Origin: Athripsodes cinereus
Lineage: Eukaryota > Arthropoda > Insecta > Trichoptera > Leptoceridae
Length of the DNA stretch: 64,000 bases
Direction of reading: 5' to 3'
Assembly (NCBI GenBank): GCA_947579605.1
Contig: OX388314.1
Coordinates: forward strand, 6,758,001 to 6,822,000
Part shown: piece after piece, positions 10,600-20,934 of the stretch
Position numbering within the stretch: position 1 is the first letter of the stretch
Layout: each line of letters begins with the position of its first letter
The notes under the pieces: generated by a model
Database searches by the model: none
Told to the model about the DNA's origin: nothing
Seen by the model: only the letters and a program-made list of their open reading frames with translations
Program-made: the position numbers and the translations under genes

Positions 10600-10700
10600 T
10601 TTTTTTTTTTTTTAATCTTTTTGTGTATAAATAAAGTAGCACAAATGGCGGGTTTATTGCCTTTAGGCAATTTCTACCAACCAACCAAATGTGAGAGAGA
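10600..10700 (-). mobile_element. Repeat D (LINE 3' end, lepidopteran-style)
   Basis: Contains ATAAAGTAGCACAAATGGCG, GGTTTATTGCC, GGCAATTTCTACCAACCAACC. It is a diverged copy of the family at 17.6, 32.1, 45.4, 47.2 and 49.2 kb, which in sense orientation reads GTTGGAAGA..TCGC, stem-loop, GCGATAAACTCGCC and ends in an AATAAA-rich tail. Confidence 0.6.
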
Positions 10701-11929
10701 TACAAGATACATTAATATTGATGTACATAGCTAAGTACATAAAAGAAAATATATAATAAAAAATAAATAAAATATAATATAGGTACATATAACTAAAGTA
10801 GGTATAAGTACTAAAAACAAAAAGCATAATAAAATAATATATCTATTATAATAAACACTTGTTATATTATAAAAAAGTTTTTGAACACAGATATTTCAGG
10901 CACAATGCTGGTATTTTGATCCCGCGTTTTGAGCCTAATCCTTTGATATCCTGTATATCTGGATAGGTGAATTTTTCCCGGCATTAGACTGTTAAGTTTT
11001 TGTGTGACCATGACTGATCATATGGAGACTTATCTGGTTGTATAATGCTGAGAAGTGTGGATGGCAATTCTGCCGCCGCTTTAAAATTAAATGTTAATGA
11101 ATATATTATTGTTTTTAACCGAGCTTCGATAAATTCACATAAAAACAAAAGTATTTTTTTTAAATAATAAATCTATATTCAGTGAGTGTTACTAGATGAA
11201 CCATTCTACTTTTACACTATGCAAAATTAACTTATGTCTAACAATAACGCAACGTTTTCTTTTACAAATTTCAAGTTCTCTTTGTAGATTTAAAATTACA
11301 CTTAAGATTATGACATGTTCCTCACATTCCCTCTTATCATGCAAACTTATTATGAAAGGCAAAAAATATTACACCCAGTGCCTACCCTTTGCCATGCTCC
11401 TGTAAAGTATAGAAGAAGGATGAGGGAACGAGATCAGAATGCAAAATTACATCAACATCAATCATAGAATATGAATTTAGCTGCTGTAAGAGCAAGTTTT
11501 GAACACACTTATAAACTCCTTTTATTGTTTTATTTTTACCATACATATTTATAGAATTTTTGATGACTTAAGATTTCTTCGGCCTTTCAGATTATTTTTT
11601 CAAAATTCTGTCATAATGTATACCTGGGATTACGACAGACTTACAGCGGAAAAAAATATCTACACCATTAGTGTGAGTTTTTTTTACGTTACCAAACAAT
11701 ACGGTATCATGTTAAATAAAACAGTTTTATATGGAAATGGTCAAAAATAACCATTATTATTGATACTTTCCGTCTTCCGTCTTGCATAAGAGATGTGACT
11801 CATCTCACGAAAAAAAAATCTAGAATTTGTTATAAGAAACTCATACTAGACTTTCCAGGACGATAATAGTTTTAACTAGTGTGATCGCAGTACAACAAAT
11901 AAATATCTACATCTTCTACTATTATACTA
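10701..11929. other. No gene recognised
   Basis: AT-rich; small chance frames at 11196-11405 and 11499-11750 show no domain. Confidence 0.5.
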
Positions 11930-11985
11930 TCACGGCATATCCCATAATTGGAGTACCCAGCAGACCAGTTGCTGCATAAATAATT
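11930..11985 (-). mobile_element. Repeat A, 3' part only
   Basis: ATCACGGCATATCCCATAAT, GGAGTACCCAGCAGACCAGT: reverse complement of the repeat A 3' end; truncated. Confidence 0.7.
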
Positions 11986-12099
11986 ACGAGTATCATTGTA
12001 TTGTTTTATTTAGTATTTATAATTTTTTATTGTTTTCTAAGCACTGTTATAAAATGATGATAGGTATGCAAAAAGAATCAATAAGTCAATTTACGATTT

Positions 12100-12240
12100 A
12101 GTAGAATATTATTAACTAATTAATTCTTTACTGTATATTGATCACAATAAAACAATTTTATAGGGAAATGAATTCAAATTAAATGTAATCAATTTACAAA
12201 GAGCGATTTTGTCACAATGGCGCGATCTCTTCCAACTTAT
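12100..12240 (-). mobile_element. Repeat D, diverged
   Basis: TTTACTGTATATTGATCACAATA at the left and GGCGCGATCTCTTCCAAC at the right match the ends of the other repeat D copies in the same orientation. Confidence 0.6.
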
Positions 12241-13584
12241 CTAAATGTTAGAGTTTTTATAGGTTAGATTAAAATATTCAAGCATGTTTTACTAATATTA
12301 AACCTGGCAATCTTGATAATGTCGGAATGACACAACCCTTGTTGATATCGGCTCTGTTTTATTGAATTACATAAATAATAATTTATCATTCAGATTCTCT
12401 GCATTTTATGTTCTCAAACACTCTCTTAGTCATCTAAGTATCTGTTTTTAATTTTTTTGTGAAACAAGGTGTGTTTTATTTATTAGTATGATGCTACATT
12501 ATTTTTTTTAACGATATCTGCACTTTTGTTATTCTGATTATGCATTTCTATTTCATCCCATATTTTAAATGCCATAAAACTTAAGACATTTAAGATTGAA
12601 CATGAAATTCCATTAGAACTACTCTCTGAATGTGAAACAATAATGCAAACAAGAACCAAAATAATTGGCTCACATTTCCCCGATCAAGAACAGGTCAAAA
12701 GACCTAGCCAACAAAAGATTATGAATTTATTCAAGTTTGAGGTGTGCGTGGAGACATCTAAGGACTAAATCTCACAATGGACAACAGTCTATTGGACAAG
12801 GTCAAGGTCGTTAGAGGAAGGAAAAAAAATAAAAGACATTTAAGATAGGTGAGATGTCTTGCAGCGTATTAAAAGATATCAAATATTTTATAAAATGTAT
12901 GTGTTTTTGCTAAACTTGCCTTTAGTAGGACATAATGAAAAAATAACAGAAAAAATGGGAGACCTTTGTATTTAAGAAATTTCACAGGTAGGTAAATGTT
13001 AGATAAGAATATTTAATGTTTTATAAAATGATGCGTTCAAGAGATTTTTATTCAAGAAATTTCACAGTGAAAAATTACCGATATTTCACAGGTCTGGTGG
13101 GTAAATGTAAGATAAAAAATGAAAGCATTTAAAATTATATATATCAAACCTTTCTACACTTTTTATCACCTAGTATAACAATGCACGTTCATATATAAGA
13201 AAGTACGCGTATAAAAAAGGTTACATGTATTCGTAAATATGTAGGTAGTTATTATAATGATTTCTTGTGGTCTATTTGAATTTTATGAAATATAATAAAA
13301 TTTATATGGATTTAATGATGTTTTTGTATTTTGTATGGAATGTAATAACACTCCATCCGTGTAATAATAAATATTTACTACAATACTACTTGTTACGAGT
13401 GTACGTACATAACATGTAGGTAGGAACACGGTAATAGTCGGTAAAAGTTCAGGGTTAGTGTACTCAGTATAGTCACAACTCAGCTTACCAATATAATATA
13501 ATATATGTGTTAAGTACGTCTTGTATTAGTTGTGTGAATGTTCCTACATGATTTTGTATTGAATATTAGCAAACAGTCATACCA
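12241..13584. other. No gene recognised
   Basis: AT-rich. A less AT-rich patch at 12650-12820 was checked for reverse transcriptase fragments without a convincing match. Confidence 0.45.
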
Positions 13585-13611
13585 CAGTTTTCATCAGTAA
13601 TAATACGTTTG
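13585..13611 (+). repeat. 27-bp direct repeat, left of piggyBac relic
   Basis: Identical over 27 bp to 15815-15841 (CAGTTTTCATCAG ... ATACGTTTG), with weaker similarity for a further 17 bp on the right. The pair brackets the transposase relic. Confidence 0.85.
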
Positions 13612-13960
13612 TAAACTTTATATTTAACCGTTAATTTATCTTTGACGCCTTATAGGCACATTGCGTAATTAAAAACTCAATTTCGACACTTTATTGTAAG
13701 TATATTTTATTCTTCTTTTTAGTACTCCTCCAGTTACATACTTTTATTCAGATTTCATATAAAACATCGTAAAAAATAATGAGAGTCATAAGTAATTAAA
13801 TATCAATTACAAAAGTCAGTCACATTCCCCATGGCGCCACATCGGCACATGGTTACAATTAATATTTACTTGATACTTGTGTAGTTCACACGTGTGTTTT
13901 ATCAATTTAATCTTGTCAAATAAAATCTTAAATGATAATGAAATTTAAGAGCTTGTTGAA

Positions 13961-15190
13961 ATGGAGTGTTCTGATACAGAATTTAATATTTCTGATGGAG
14001 AAACCGATGAAGATTCTGACCACGTGAGTGTTACTTCTTATCATAGTGACAATGTCAGCGAAGATGAAACCAACGATGATGAATGTGCTAATACTTCTAA
14101 TAATAGTGAATCTCATCCTGTTACTAAAGACGGAAGTACTTGATATCTTTTTCCTCAACTCTCTGGAAGGACACCGGCTCACAGCGTAATTCGAGGGTCA
14201 GTAAATAAAATATTATTACCTCCAGGTTTGACAATTGAAATTCCAGTGCAATCATTTCAACTAATATTTTCAGAAGAAGTGATATCTATTATAACTAAGT
14301 TTACTAATATGGAAGCTGAAAGAGTATACACAGAGAAGAAATTTAACGCACCTTGGAAGTCTGTAGACAATATTGAAATGAATGCCTTTATTGGAATATT
14401 GCTTACTGCTGGGCATTTGAAATCTCAAGATGTCAGTGTTTATCGTTTGTGGAGTTTGAGGTACGGACCTCCAATCTTTCGTGCCACTATGTCAAAAAAA
14501 AGATTCCTGATGATCCTACGTTTTATGAGATTCGATGACAAAAGCTCTCGATCACAGAGACGAGCAACCGATAAATTGGCATACATTAGAGATTTATGGG
14601 AGATGATAAACAAAAATCTTAAAAAATCTTATATGCCAGGTTTTAACATAACTGTAGACGAACAGTTGGTTGGTTATGATGGAAAATGTCCATTCAAACA
14701 GTATATGCCATCAAAACCAGAAAAATATGGGATGAAGATATTTTGGCTTAATGATTCCAAAAATGGTTACCCTCTTGGTGGAATTCCATATTTGGGTAAA
14801 GAGGGCAATGAACGAGCAACGAATCTCGGAGAAAAAATTGTTGAAAAATTGTGTGAACCATATTATCATACAAATAGGAATATATGTAACATGTGATAAT
14901 TTTTTCACAACAAAACAATTGGCATTGAACTTGAAAAGTTCTGGACTCACTTTGATTGGAACATTACGAAAAAACAAACAGTATATTCCAAATACTTTCT
15001 TAGCTAATCGGTCCCGAGAAGAGTTATCATTGGTATTTGGATTCACAAAAAAACTCACCTTGTTGTCTTACGTACCAAAAAAAGGAAAAGCAGTTGTATT
15101 ACTTTCGTCTATGCACCATGATGGTACTTTGTCAGAAAAAAAAAGAAAGCCAGAAATAATCATTGATTTTTGTCCTCATTTTGAAATTCC
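13961..15190 (+). pseudogene. piggyBac-like transposase, broken and 3'-truncated
   Basis: The reading frame begins with an acidic, Ser/Asp-rich N-terminus (MECSDTEFNISDGETDEDSD), as in piggyBac family transposases. One in-frame TGA at 14141-14143 interrupts it, in a position where relatives usually have Trp. The frame continues through 'NAFIGILLTAGHLKSQDVS', 'LRFMRFDD' and 'NITVDEQLVGYDGKCPFKQY', which holds the first catalytic Asp of the DDD triad. A frameshift near 14880 precedes 'YVTCDNFFTTKQLA', which holds the second. Similarity ends after 'KKRKPEIIIDF' near 15170; the segment with the third catalytic Asp and the C-terminal cysteine domain are absent. The protein cannot be active. No terminal repeats with TTAA were found around it, so the element's ends are lost. 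Known for the family: cut-and-paste transposition into TTAA. Confidence 0.9.
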
Positions 15191-15339
15191 AAGGTGCACA
15201 TCTGTGCCCGAGTGCCTATGAATTTATACAAATTGAAATAAAACATTGCATGAATCTTTAAACCAAATTTTTTATCCAAAAAACTATGTAGCATTAAGAT
15301 ATATTTTAAAACTTTATATGAAAACTGCGCAATATACGA

Positions 15340-15465
15340 GATTGGACTGGAATGAGACATGGAGAGTAGTTGTTCCAGACAGTGTGGGACCGAGAAGCCT
15401 ATGCCAGAGTGATCGCCAACGTCGGGGGACCTGACAGGGCACCTACAGAAGAAGATATAAAAAAC
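15340..15465 (+). pseudogene. LINE family 8 ORF2 3' end
   Basis: Encodes 'WDREAYARVIANVGGPDRAP' with frameshifts before it. The same end occurs in family 8 copies at 30.6, 34.7 and 41.1 kb ('RRxxSWLxNIRQW...LF..A.DRExxARVIA'). It is a small 3' remnant abutting the transposase relic. Confidence 0.65.
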
Positions 15466-15760
15466 TGACCAAAAATCATAAATATTGTCCATAATATAAT
15501 TAGAATCCAGAGTATATTCAAGGTGTTCATAATTTATTTTGAATCTAGAATGTATTTATGCTGTTATTACGATCAAAAAGTCAATTAAAACATAACACTA
15601 AATTCGATAATTTGAATATTTATACAACATGCAATCAATATGATATTAAATTATAAGCGAAAACTTATTAAAAGTCTTATATTTTGTAAGTTTTACCAAT
15701 ATATGCCCCTTAGGCGCCTAGGATAAGATAACCGACTATGTTCCAAGGAGAAGTTAGGGG

Positions 15761-15912
15761 TTAAATCAAGATAAACTCATCCAAGCCACCAATTCTGAAT
15801 ATATTATTAATGATCAGTTTTCATCAGTAATAATACGTTTGAAAGCTTTATATTAAAATCAAGATAAAGTCATCCATGCCATCAATTTTGAATGTATTAT
15901 GTAATGATCAGC
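15761..15912 (+). repeat. Imperfect tandem duplication, about 92-bp period
   Basis: AATCAAGATAAACTCATCCA...AATGATCAG at 15763-15816 recurs as AATCAAGATAAAGTCATCCA...AATGATCAG at 15855-15912. The right copy of the 27-bp direct repeat (15815-15841) lies within the unit. Confidence 0.8.
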
Positions 15913-16199
15913 ACGGAGAAGGTGACCTGTATGTAATAAGCATGAAATTATTTCACTGGCACTTGAAGAGATGTCGTGAAGATACACAAAGATGGAAGAG
16001 GAATTTTATTAATTTGTTTGAAAAAAAAAACACTTACCTTATCTACTATGATGTTTATTTATCGGAGAGAGTTTGGTTTTCATTTTAGGAGGATGATATC
16101 ACTAAATCCCGATTAAAATTAATCAAAACAAAAAAAAAAAAACTATGATACCTAATAATTATTCACTGTGTCGGTGGTTAGGCAGTATAACTCTGTACC

Positions 16200-16334
16200 G
16201 AAATTAAAAAACAAATTCTTTTTATTCTAAAAATGACTTTTATTGAGAGAGACATCTTTCCTCTTTCAAGTTCATTGTCAATATTGACAATATAAATCAA
16301 TATTGATGAAAAAAATATTTGTTTATTCAATTTA
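16200..16334. mobile_element. Small palindromic element, copy 2
   Basis: Arms at 16200-16229 and about 16307-16334 and a centre with GAGAGAGACATCTTTC and TTCATTGTCAAT match the element at 9357-9491 with more divergence. Confidence 0.65.
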
Positions 16335-16974
16335 AGATAATAACAATCACCTTTTTGTAAATCATAATTTTTTAATCTTGGCGTTTGAGGCTTCGTGGAA
16401 ATTTTGATACATTAAAACCTCTGACAGAGTGTTATCGTGAGAAAGAGTACCTATTTTGAATTTTATGTAATGTAATATAAGTTTGACTGTAGTTATTTTA
16501 TTGTAGCATAGGAGTAGTAATGTCAACAGCCTAAAGAACAATAAAATCTGAGACTTGGAACAATAAACCCGCGCAAGAAGTTGAAATTACATTTGTTAAT
16601 AGTGTATAATATTATATTATTACACTGAAATACTAGTACTGTATACTCAGCACTTGTTGAGATTAAAATTATAAATTAATATTTGTTAGAACCTGAATGA
16701 AATATCTACCTATGTTTCCAATGTTACTGTTTTTTTTCTATTAATATTTACGTGCAATATAAAAGGAACTAAAAAAGTATTGCACTGAAAAATACAAGTA
16801 CATTTTCATTACTCATATTTTGATTTTAGCGTCAGAAACTCCAACGCGAGTAAACTTTGGTCGTGTATGACTATGAAGTCACAATTTCGAAGCACCACTG
16901 ATCAAAATTATTTGAGACTGTGAGTCATACAAAATTGATATGCCGCGTTTTTGCATTAACTTATGAAGCAAAGT
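16335..16974. other. No gene recognised
   Basis: AT-rich, nothing identified. Confidence 0.5.
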
Positions 16975-17180
16975 ATTATTGCGTCACCTCTGCCCACGAC
17001 ATTCCCTACGCTCTGCCGTCGTTGTTATAGGAACTGTCTATGGTGAAAGAGGGACGCCTGGGCCTGAAACCCATGCGGACGGAAGAATAGTACTATTTTT
17101 GGTCAACTATCATTGGGCATTCTCAGAACATGACCCAGCCAGGACCATCGCCTCTATCGTATCACGAAAATAACAAATCT
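16975..17180 (-). pseudogene. LINE family 9 ORF2 fragment
   Basis: Less AT-rich than its surroundings. Its reverse complement aligns with 22940-23060: CTTCCGTCCGCA.GGGTT, GCCC.GGCGTCCCTCTTTCAC, GGAATGTCGTGG..AGAGGTG. The latter copy continues into the family's C-terminal codons, so this is an internal remnant of the same retrotransposon. All frames are interrupted or uninformative. Confidence 0.6.
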
Positions 17181-17577
17181 GTGCTGGGTGCGTCGGCGTA
17201 CATACATACAAAGTTCTTCTAGTACGAGTAAACGCACCGTATTTACTTACATAATGAACGTCCTTTAATATGAAATATTGATAAATATGTGAGAATTGTC
17301 GTTTGTGGGTGGAATCTTAAACATAAATATTTAACATGCTCATGTACATGACACGGCTGTGTTGATTTAGATTTAACAAATACCATACAAGTAGAATTAA
17401 CAGTTGTAATGTCATATGATTATAATGAACAAAATAATGTTGTTTATCATATATATAATTTTCATAATAACTACCACTGAAATTGTCACAAAGTGAATAG
17501 AAAATAACATACATGAAGCCTTTTGATTAACTATACAATATCATAAATACTTTAAAACAAAGCATATTTTGATATAA
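17181..17577. other. No gene recognised
   Basis: AT-rich, nothing identified. Confidence 0.5.
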
Positions 17578-17710
17578 TAATAATAAAAATCTTTATTGCA
17601 CAAAAAAACAAACATTATTAAAACACAAACATTGCAGAACCAGACAAATAAATTTGTGCAATGGGCGAGTTTATCGCAGAAGCGCGATATCTTCCAACTA
17701 ACCCATGATA
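17578..17710 (-). mobile_element. Repeat D, clear copy
   Basis: AATAATAATAAAAATCTTTATTGCA (3' tail in reverse), then AATGGGCGAGTTTATCGC, AGCGCGATATCTTCCAACTA. This is the lepidopteran-style LINE 3' end with its short stem-loop. Confidence 0.75.
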
Positions 17711-18281
17711 TCGAAGTTATTTTTACAATAAATCAGTTAATAACCAAACCAAACCAACCAAAGCCGATTTCATGAATAAATAAATAAGTAAATTAATGAA
17801 ATTTATCTTCCATCCTGTAGATTTTTTTTTAAAAATTTTTCACAGTGCACCGTCCCTGATGATCATCTTTGTTGTTAATTTTTTTTATATGAAATAAAAA
17901 GTTCAAAAGAGATTTACTTGTTTTGAAATGACTTTGAAATATGAGCTCAAAAGATCGAGCTCTGTTTTTCTATCTAAAAATGAATAATTCTATATTTTTT
18001 CATTATTATTTCACGCTATTAATCCAGGTAGCTTCAAAATCAAATATATGTGTATGATTTTATAAATATCACACGTTTCCAAATGACCTTACACTCTTGT
18101 CAGATAATTATTTCACTGCTTTTTTAATTTAATAAAACTCTCGTAACAATGAGTAATCGGCGGAGGTATAATACATTTACATATCAAATTTCACCGCAGA
18201 ATATCACAATTGGATTGTATTATCCAACAATGCGTCAAACCACACCAACGTCGAGCTAAGAAAAATAATTTTTCATACCTA
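17711..18281. other. No gene recognised
   Basis: AT-rich, nothing identified. Confidence 0.5.
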
Positions 18282-18385
18282 TCAATTTCAAACTGAGATT
18301 ATCGATATTTCGTACCAATCTCATGCTGAGAATATCGATATTTTATACCAATCTCAAACTGAGATTATCGATTTTTTAAACTTTA
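18282..18385. repeat. Palindromic minisatellite, left block
   Basis: About three tandem units of roughly 36 bp of the form AATCTCAAACTGAGATTATC GATATTTTATACC. ATCTCA..TGAGAT makes each unit partly self-complementary. The same units resume at 18806-18905. Confidence 0.85.
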
Positions 18386-18403
18386 TTTTAATATATATTG
18401 TCG

Positions 18404-18650
18404 GCCGGTGTGGCGTGGAGGTAACGCTCTTGCCTTTTAGTCACGAGGTCCCGGGTTCGATTCCCGGCCAGGGCAAAGTGAAGAATGACCTTTTTCAAAT
18501 TGTCCTGGGTCTGGGTGTTACATGTATATGTGTGTAGTGCATTGTATATGTGTGTATCGTCGTGTTAGTACCCATAATACAAGATTCATCTTAGTTTGGG
18601 ACTAGCTCGATCTGTGTGAATTGTCTATGTATGTTATGTTATGTTATATA
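18404..18650 (+). mobile_element. tRNA-derived SINE
   Basis: The head is tRNA-like, with A-box TGGCGTGGAGG (18411-18421), B-box GGTTCGATTCC (18454-18464) and tRNA-like ends GCCGG...CCGGC. It continues into a non-tRNA body (AAGAATGACCTTTTTCAAAT), the block TTAGTTTGGGACTAGCTCGA and a TATGTTATGTTA tail. A second, interrupted copy lies at 20935-21935 on the other strand. RNA polymerase III transcription and LINE-dependent mobility are inferred from the structure. Confidence 0.88.
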
Positions 18651-18654
18651 TATC

Positions 18655-18805
18655 TGGGTTTTGTTATAAACCCAAATACAACCTTAAACACCTTTCACAG
18701 TAAGCTACTAAAAGCTTGTGTCGTGAAAGGAGAGTTTGCCGGCACCTGGTAATGAACCACGGACCCCTTGTTCTAGAGGCTTAGACTATACCTCCAGGCT
18801 ACCGA
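18655..18805 (-). mobile_element. Second tRNA-related SINE, different family
   Basis: On the minus strand: GTCGGTAGCCTGGAGGTATA (A-box region), GTGGTTCATTACCAGGTGC (B-box region), CTCCTTTCACGACACAAGC, TTAGTAGCTTACTGTGAAAG, and a terminal stem GGGTTTATAACAAAACCC. The 3' half recurs at 25762-25840. It lies tail to tail with the SINE at 18404-18650. Confidence 0.75.
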
Positions 18806-18905
18806 CGAACTCCATACCAATCTCAAACTGAGATTATCGATATTTTATACCACTCTCATGCTGAGAATATCGATATTTTATACCAATCTCAAACTAAAAT
18901 GATCG
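18806..18905. repeat. Palindromic minisatellite, right block
   Basis: Continues the units of the left block (ATACCAATCTCAAACTGAGA, then TTATCGATATTTTATACC). A decayed unit is visible at 19148-19172 (CCTCAAACTGAGGTTATCGA). Confidence 0.85.
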
Positions 18906-18959
18906 ATATTATTGGGATAAGCGACACCAACCTCAAATTGAATGCCTTTTTTTTATTTT

Positions 18960-19135
18960 TGAGAGGATGACTTATATGTTCATTACATGCATTTAATACG
19001 CTGGCTACCTCATATGTGGTATATGCCGTGGGGTAGCCCCAGCTGCATGTAACAATCGTGCCAGTTGTCTTCTCTGTGCCAACAAAAATTTGAACATTGA
19101 GGATGGATGGCAAACATCATCGCTAGATAGACTAG
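18960..19135. mobile_element. Two repeat A fragments joined tail to tail
   Basis: The left half reads forward (TTCATTACATGCATTTAATA, ATATGTGGTATATGCCGTGG); the right half reads in reverse (GGTAGCCCCAGCTGCATGTA, CAGTTGTCTTCTCTGTGCCA, GAGGATGGATGGCAAACATC). They meet near 19030. Confidence 0.7.
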
Positions 19136-19299
19136 AGATAGATAGAGATAAACCTCAAACTGAGGTTATCGACGTGTTCTACTAAGTCAATCAATAATAA
19201 CAGTTGTATGGGTTACAAGTTAACAAATTGAGGATTTTTAAGGTTAAGCTGATCAGTTATTTGATACTTTATTTATACAATCACGCATTTTTTTACAAC

Positions 19300-20554
19300 T
19301 GGGGTAGACAGCTAGCTAACTGTATGCAACGAACTGACATTATGCCATTTTCGTGCCATAAAAATGCTGAATATTTTATTCATATACAGAACACTATAGA
19401 ACTTACATTTAAGATTGGTGCACCTATTTTATTCTGGAGACTCGGAAGGTTGCTTAACACATTCTCCCATAACACCATTCACAATATATGAATAATGTTA
19501 ACTGTATTAGTTAGCACGTGACGCAGATATAAAATAATAACATTTTTTATTACTTTATGTGACGTAGTAGTAAAGGTGGTATCGTATAACGTAATAGAAT
19601 AAAAGCGCTACTATTTTATTATATTACAAAGCTTTTGTTTCGTTTTTCACGTAGAGTAAACGTTAAAGTAATTGACTGATTTATGAAGACCATCAAAATA
19701 AATGTTTGATTTTTGTTTCAGTTATTTCGTTATTGCACGAATATAACTGATTGATTCAAAATTACTCACATAAAACGAGTGCTATTTCGTGCTACCACAG
19801 GACAAACACAAAGAATTTATGTGATACCAATAATAATTATTCCTAATAATTATTTTTCTTTAAATTTTACGTGCTTATACTTTCATTTAGATACTTTCTT
19901 CCGAAGGCCGAAAACCCCTTGCAGGACATTTGCATAAAAAGCAATAGTTCTCCAAATCTTTGTATCTTGAGCAATGGGATGCCAGTCGTCTTTAGCATTT
20001 AGCTCTTACAGATTTTTTAGATATTTAAATAAATAATTAAAAAAATTCACATTGTTGAATTCTTTATTCCATTTACTTTAAAATACAAACACTTCAATGA
20101 TTTCAATCGCGCAACAAAAGAGTTTTTTTGAATATATACATATGTTTAAAATTCTTAGGTGCAAATATGCAGTCAAATAAAATTACAATATCGCAGTTCT
20201 TAAATGTATTGTTGTAATTTTTAAAAACATTTTGTTGTTATTTTCCTGTTCTTTGGCCAGTTAATCCATCGTTTACCCTATACGTTTGATATTACAAATA
20301 AAGCGTTGCCATTGTAATGTTGAAGCAATGCATCAATCTATTTATTATTAATATTAAAAACATTCGTCCACTGGGAATACAGAATACCTGCTATAATATT
20401 TCATGAACATTTTTGTATGATTATTCATGAAACATTGAGAAATCCAATTTTTAAATGTACCTACGTAGAATTTTGTTGGATTTAATATGAGAATAGTGAT
20501 TTGTCATTTTTAGATTTGGTTATTTTGTTAATTTTACACTTGAAACCATCATGT
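19300..20554. other. No gene recognised
   Basis: A decayed repeat A trace at 19300-19345 (GGGGTAGACAGCTAGCTAAC). The rest is AT-rich without recognisable content; the frame at 19204-19491 shows no domain. Confidence 0.45.
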
Positions 20555-20660
20555 AAGGCAAAAAATGATAATGTCATCTTATTTGGTAGTTCGGACTTGA
20601 ATCCGTAACGAATCCTTTTCATGAGGTGAACTTTTTTCAATTAAGCTACGAAATTCTTTC
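20555..20660 (-). mobile_element. tRNA-derived SINE head, copy 2
   Basis: Diverged relative of 10490-10580: TGTCATCTTATTTGGTAGTT, GGACTTGAATCCGTAACG, TCAATTAAGCTACGAAAT. The B-box (GGATTCAAGTCC) and part of the A-box remain. Confidence 0.65.
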
Positions 20661-20814
20661 TAATAAACTTGTAAGTATTGTTTTGGTATACCTAGTAAAG
20701 ATGTTACATTCTGGATACTTACAAGTGATTATTTTTTTTTAGTCTACTTTACAACTACTTAACCTTTCTTTAGTATATATACCTACAAATGTATGATTCT
20801 TGTTCTTCTTTTCG

Positions 20815-20905
20815 TTCTTTAACGCCCCTCTCGAAAGCGCAGAGCAGAAACCAGCCGCCTCCATTTAGAGCGATTCTGCATCAATCGATTCACCTTTACT
20901 TGTCA
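20815..20905 (-). pseudogene. LINE family 9 ORF2 3' end
   Basis: The reverse complement contains CTAAATGGAGGCGGCTGGTT, CTGCTCTGCGCTTTCGAGAG and GGGGCGTT, matching the C-terminal codons and stop region of the copies at 22940-23152 and 35220-35325. Confidence 0.65.
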
Positions 20906-20934
20906 TTGTCAAAAGAACGACATTTTGTTATAGA

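Noticed and set aside
12650..12820. LINE coding fragment
   Set aside because: Base composition looked suggestive, but no RT or C-terminal motif could be read in any frame.
14711..15058. Minus-strand 115-codon frame
   Set aside because: Antisense to the piggyBac-like transposase.
18404..18475. Functional tRNA gene
   Set aside because: A and B boxes are present but the cloverleaf is poor and the unit continues into a SINE body with a second copy elsewhere.
19700..19760. Exon after TTTTTGTTTCAG at about 19722
   Set aside because: The acceptor looks fair, but there is no clear downstream donor and all frames stop quickly.
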